NCBI GenBank assembly: GCA_964583095.1
Contig: CAZOVB010000024.1
Coordinates: forward strand, 1 to 64,000
Origin: CAZOVB01 sp964583095
GTDB taxonomy: Bacteria; Planctomycetota; Phycisphaerae; SM23-33
Direction: 5' to 3'
Length of the DNA stretch: 64,000 nucleotides
The notes below the pieces were generated by a model, which worked only from the letters and a program-made list of their open reading frames with translations, had not been told where the DNA came from and did not search any database. Below, in pieces: positions 61,882 through 64,000 of the stretch (positions are counted from its first letter, which is position 1; each line of letters begins with the position of its first letter). The translations under genes and the position numbers were made by a program.

Positions 61882-62079
61882 TTATATGGTTATTGGCAGG
61901 CTATCGTTGCCAGATCCTGAGAAATATCTGCCTTTAGTCATTGATCGTTGCAGGTCTCCGTCTCTTGCGAGGCTGTATCCTTGCATTAGAGGGGATGTAA
62001 TAGACCGTCCTTTATGGGCGAGGGTGCCTGGTCTTTCTCTGTACGAGCCTATCCATGTTGGTCTTTGGTGCATTTTCAT
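61882..62079 (-). CDS. array ORF 30, 65 aa
   Basis: Starts MKMHQRPTWI; ends FSGSGNDSLPITI. Starts 2 nt after the upstream stop. Confidence 0.6.
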   Translation of the reverse strand: MKMHQRPTWIGSYRERPGTLAHKGRSITSPLMQGYSLARDGDLQRSMTKGRYFSGSGNDSLPITI

Positions 62080-62081
62080 CT

Positions 62082-62288
62082 TCACGACCCTGTTGTATAA
62101 ATCGTTGATTTGGTATCTCGGGAGGCTGCTGACCATGCGGGGTAGTAGAACATCATAGGTCTTCTAATACATGAGCTTCTTAGATTAGAAACGGCTGATC
62201 TTGGGCTATAGTGATCATCTTTAACTCCTGACATTTTGGTGTGGGTGTAGCTTTCCGACTCTACATGTTGTCTATTGATTATCTTCAT
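62082..62288 (-). CDS. array ORF 31, 68 aa
   Basis: Starts MKIINRQHVE; contains TKMSGVKDDHYSP. 17-nt overlap with ORF 32. Confidence 0.65.
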   Translation of the reverse strand: MKIINRQHVESESYTHTKMSGVKDDHYSPRSAVSNLRSSCIRRPMMFYYPAWSAASRDTKSTIYTTGS

Positions 62289-62514
62289 TTCTTAACTTCA
62301 GCACAGAGCATCCGTATAGTCCGCTCGATGACCTTACCCTTCCCTTAAAATTCAATTCATACCGGAAGTCTGCATGGGTATATCCGATGGTATGTGGCTC
62401 ACCTGTTCGTGAGTACACAGCTATGTTTTCGTCATGCAGGTTAGTCGTGGACGACTTAATCATGAAGTTGCCTGACGATCCTTTCGACTTTATATCTCTA
62501 TTGATTAGTTTCAT
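62272..62514 (-). CDS. array ORF 32, 80 aa
   Basis: Starts MKLINRDIKS; contains ENIAVYSRTGEPH (Y-S-x-x-G). ATGA overlap at its start. Confidence 0.65.
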   Translation of the reverse strand: MKLINRDIKSKGSSGNFMIKSSTTNLHDENIAVYSRTGEPHTIGYTHADFRYELNFKGRVRSSSGLYGCSVLKLRNEDNQ

Positions 62515-62696
62515 TTTCTTGATTTAACCCTTGGCACGCCTGACACAAACTGTCCTGCGCTTGTTGTACTACCGGCCTTTGCGCTTATTGAAGATATGGA
62601 TGTAAAGATCAGGTGATGATGGGCGGAGTGGTCTCTGCTGGTGACGCCATAGATCTCTGCGTTTCTTCCCTTTGGTATTCGGTTAACAATATTCAT
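62511..62696 (-). CDS. array ORF 33, 61 aa
   Basis: Starts MNIVNRIPKG; ends GVPRVKSRK. ATGA overlaps. Confidence 0.6.
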   Translation of the reverse strand: MNIVNRIPKGRNAEIYGVTSRDHSAHHHLIFTSISSISAKAGSTTSAGQFVSGVPRVKSRK

Positions 62697-62902
62697 TTCT
62701 TTTTAACTCTTTCGCTACAATGTCGATCCCCTTTAATGACTGATCTAAGGACATTAAATTTATGTGCGCTATGGGTTCGATACTCTCGCGAGGATGAGGA
62801 AAGTATCCATTCGTACTTTTCCTTAGAACCTGAGTCTGAGGACTCAGTGCTACTATGCGTGATGATTGATCCCTTATTGTAATGGACTCTGTTGATATTC
62901 AT
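62693..62902 (-). CDS. array ORF 34, 69 aa
   Basis: Starts MNINRVHYNK; Ser-rich middle (SSTESSDSGS). ATGA overlaps. Confidence 0.6.
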   Translation of the reverse strand: MNINRVHYNKGSIITHSSTESSDSGSKEKYEWILSSSSREYRTHSAHKFNVLRSVIKGDRHCSERVKKK

Positions 62903-63066
62903 CGTGATATTCCATGTTTGCTGAACGGTCTTCCTGCCAATATGGTTGACAATGCCGCTGATCTTATTGATCTTGATTTAACGACAGCTGTATATTTTGA
63001 AGAATACCTACCTGTTAGGGATACAGATCCTTTTCTATTTGCCACAGTTTTATTGATGATTTTCAC
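62899..63066 (-). CDS. array ORF 35, 55 aa, GTG start
   Basis: GTG-AAA-ATC-ATC-AAT opens the standard MKIINK signature with a GTG; contains VSLTGRYSSKYTAV. ATGA overlap at its end. Confidence 0.55.
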   Translation of the reverse strand: MKIINKTVANRKGSVSLTGRYSSKYTAVVKSRSIRSAALSTILAGRPFSKHGISR

Positions 63067-63241
63067 GACGCATGTCCCTTTTGCTTCCGCAGACGCCGTG
63101 CGATGTGGCGCTCATGAAGTAGTTAATAGTTATGATTGATCCTATCCTAACTTGCTTAATAGAATACAGACCTCTTGTACTTGCGGACATTCTTAAACCT
63201 ATTACCGCTGACCTGGGATTGCTTTTATTGATGGCTTTCAT
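63050..63241 (-). CDS. array ORF 36, 63 aa
   Basis: Starts MKAINKSNPR; contains LRMSASTRGLYS. 17-nt overlap with ORF 35. Confidence 0.6.
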   Translation of the reverse strand: MKAINKSNPRSAVIGLRMSASTRGLYSIKQVRIGSIITINYFMSATSHGVCGSKRDMRRENHQ

Positions 63242-63263
63242 TGATCTTCTCTTGTTCTGGAAT

Positions 63264-63431
63264 CTACTTTTTGCTGGCAAACCACGATGTTAAATCATGT
63301 CGTTTTATCAGAGAGAATCCGTGCGTATTTGGCGTCCAAGAGATGCAATAGATTGAAAAAGACAATGAGCCTGATGTCTTATTGCACACAGAACTATAAA
63401 CATTAAGTCTTGATTTTTGTATGAGCTTCAT
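63264..63431 (-). CDS. array ORF 37, 55 aa
   Basis: Starts MKLIQKSRLN; ends TSWFASKK. ATGA overlap at its start. Confidence 0.6.
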   Translation of the reverse strand: MKLIQKSRLNVYSSVCNKTSGSLSFSIYCISWTPNTHGFSLIKRHDLTSWFASKK

Positions 63432-63649
63432 AACTGCCTAAAGTTAAGTGGTTGATGATTAGAGTTTCTTGCTGATGCGGCTCTTGACATTGCTGTACCC
63501 AGTGGCATATTCAATCTCATCATACTCAATGCAGTCACTGGGGTTCCTGCGATAGACATGTGATTTCTGATCTTTCTGAACGGGCTCCAATCAGTTTTTA
63601 CCTTCGACCTTCTCGACTCTGTGTATGGTTTTCTGTTTATAATATTCAT
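63428..63649 (-). CDS. array ORF 38, 73 aa
   Basis: Starts MNIINRKPYT; contains HMSIAGTPVTALS. ATGA overlaps at both ends. Confidence 0.65.
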   Translation of the reverse strand: MNIINRKPYTESRRSKVKTDWSPFRKIRNHMSIAGTPVTALSMMRLNMPLGTAMSRAASARNSNHQPLNFRQL

Positions 63650-63849
63650 CTTCTAAAGACCCCTAAACTCGACTTGGCTTTTCTTCTGACTGCCATAGAC
63701 ATTAATGTTCCGTCTCTGCTTCCGAAATCGTCATAGCGAGTGGGGTCTGAACTTGAAAATGTCAGATAGGGACGGCACGCAGAAGACGTAGCGATATTGC
63801 GAGAGTTTGTTCTTGACTTGATGACCTTGATGTGTCTGATCATTTTCAT
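63646..63849 (-). CDS. array ORF 39, 67 aa
   Basis: Starts MKMIRHIKVI; contains TLMSMAVRRK. ATGA overlap with a short ORF upstream. Confidence 0.65.
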   Translation of the reverse strand: MKMIRHIKVIKSRTNSRNIATSSACRPYLTFSSSDPTRYDDFGSRDGTLMSMAVRRKAKSSLGVFRR

Positions 63850-63922
63850 TTGTCTTCCTTGTATGAACCTGTTCTAATACTTGATCCAGACCGGCTCATA
63901 CGAAGTGTCTCGCCATTTTCAT
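63846..63922 (-). pseudogene. broken array member
   Basis: Starts MKMARHFV then stops after 8 codons (63896-63922); a second chain MSRSGSSIRTGSYKEDK (63846-63899) begins by overlapping that stop and ends by ATGA overlap with ORF 39. A frameshifted member is likely. Confidence 0.45.
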
Positions 63923-64000
63923 TTGAACAACAAAAATACTGGTGTTTTGTGCCTGATCGAAAAAGGAAGACAGCACTAAAAGACAAGTAAGTCAGAGTCG

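Noticed and set aside
54509..64000. RiPP (lanthipeptide-type) precursor array
   Set aside because: The common N-terminal signature is only about six residues, with no leader motif or Cys-rich core and no modifying-enzyme gene nearby.

Overview
The window looks like part of a large bacteriophage (or phage-like plasmid) genome whose host is probably a planctomycete. The phage-like signs are very dense small genes, a tRNA cluster, many HNH-type endonucleases, an endonuclease VII-like protein, a sigma-70-like factor, ParB-like proteins, a DUF932 protein and an SPFH protein. No capsid, tail, terminase or DNA polymerase gene is visible. The planctomycete hint is a prepilin-like protein (22658-23461) with the N-terminal methylation motif and the late H...DG pattern typical of that phylum; this is inference.

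Layout. 1-2554 (plus strand): two tail-anchored paralogues, two small array-like ORFs and two small membrane paralogues. 2660-20864 (minus): an HNH gene, then about 50 short, mostly single-gene units. Nearly every unit has the same promoter, YCCGG(+/-) - 17 nt - TATATT. At 37 starts the ATG begins exactly 4 nt after the -10 box, which predicts leaderless mRNAs. 21025-22436 (plus): endonuclease VII-like and sulfotransferase genes. 22437-31734 (minus): prepilin, (p)ppGpp-hydrolase-like HD protein, DUF932 and two ParB-like proteins. 31782-37883: homing endonuclease, macrodomain, isochorismatase-fold hydrolase, Rmf-like protein and a WGR-PARP, together an apparent NAD/ADP-ribose neighbourhood. 38018-43089: SPFH protein, membrane proteins and the sigma factor.

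43150-49295 is a minus-strand tRNA cluster with about 16 tRNAs or tRNA-like genes plus tRNA fragments. Several are abnormal: a tRNA-Gly with a 56-nt insertion in the anticodon loop, two tRNAs with non-class-II anticodons (Ile GAT, Asn GTT) but GNRA-capped variable arms, and one without an anticodon arm. Five endonuclease genes each end against, or inside, a tRNA or tRNA fragment. 50020-54370 holds a few conserved phage-like proteins, including a RecA-like ATPase.

54509-64000 (minus) is the most unusual region: about 39 consecutive small ORFs (55-91 codons), many joined by 4-bp ATGA stop/start overlaps. They share a short N-terminal signature (MK/MN-I-x-N/H/R-K/R) but are otherwise very divergent, and Ser/Asn/Arg/Tyr-rich. 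The repeated promoter is absent across this stretch, so it appears to be one long operon entered from beyond the right edge. Two similar ORFs lie on the plus strand at 1533-1975. I recognise no described system in this array.
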